Source: a bacterium (GTDB lineage Bacteria > Chloroflexota > Dormibacteria > UBA8260 > Bog-877). Taken from it: DNA of 6,323 bases. Where the stretch lies: NCBI GenBank assembly GCA_021802115.1, contig JAKABA010000223.1:1-6323 (forward strand), given 5' to 3'. Shown here in pieces: positions 6,312 through 6,323 of the stretch. Positions within the stretch are counted from its first letter, which is position 1; each line of letters opens with the position of its first letter. The notes beneath the pieces were generated by a model. That model did no database searches. It was not told the DNA's origin and saw only the letters and a program-made list of their open reading frames with translations. The position numbers and the translations under genes were made by a program.

Positions 6312-6323
6312 GGTTGGTCCCAG

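Noticed and set aside
6210..6323. A T-box or amino-acid riboswitch in front of serA
   Set aside because: The visible upstream part has no T-box sequence, no antiterminator/terminator pair with a T-run and no glycine- or SAM-type conserved core. Only simple inverted repeats are seen.

Overview
The window is a stretch of GC-rich bacterial chromosome (about two thirds or more G+C by eye) in which every gene I can support lies on the minus strand. Reading in the direction of transcription, from the right edge to the left, the order is serA, a DUF1015-family gene, an FmdB-type zinc-ribbon gene, trxA, argS and a LON-substrate-binding-domain gene that runs off the left edge. All are intact core genes. 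I see no transposase, integrase, phage gene, CRISPR array, tRNA, rRNA or toxin gene. Strong GC bias, GTG/TTG starts and possible leaderless genes fit a high-GC soil or environmental lineage such as Chloroflexota, Dormibacterota or Actinomycetota. I cannot choose between these from sequence alone.

The layout suggests two transcription units. Unit 1 (about 6300 down to 3368) is serA followed by the DUF1015 gene. The two overlap by 8 nt (TTGGCTAG), and the second gene's ribosome-binding site lies inside serA, so translational coupling is likely. The 111 bases upstream of serA carry nested inverted repeats built on GTTCGT/ACGAAC. Unit 2 (about 3246 down past base 1) starts after a 158-nt gap with a plausible promoter placed so that the FmdB-type mRNA would start at or almost at its GTG codon. 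The FmdB-type gene then overlaps trxA by 8 nt (ATGGCTGA). argS follows after 39 nt and the LON-domain gene after a further 29 nt.

Functionally, SerA makes the first committed step of L-serine synthesis, and the DUF1015 protein is a conserved neighbour of unknown function. Thioredoxin and a small zinc-ribbon protein form a coupled pair, possibly linked to cysteine or zinc redox state. ArgRS charges tRNA-Arg. The LON-domain protein is a stand-alone relative of the Lon protease N-terminal domain.

I did not find an exotic new system. The points most worth a second look are the tight serA-DUF1015 coupling, the upstream repeats of serA, the altered zinc site of the FmdB-type protein, its possible leaderless promoter, and the non-standard KMSKS loop of ArgRS.
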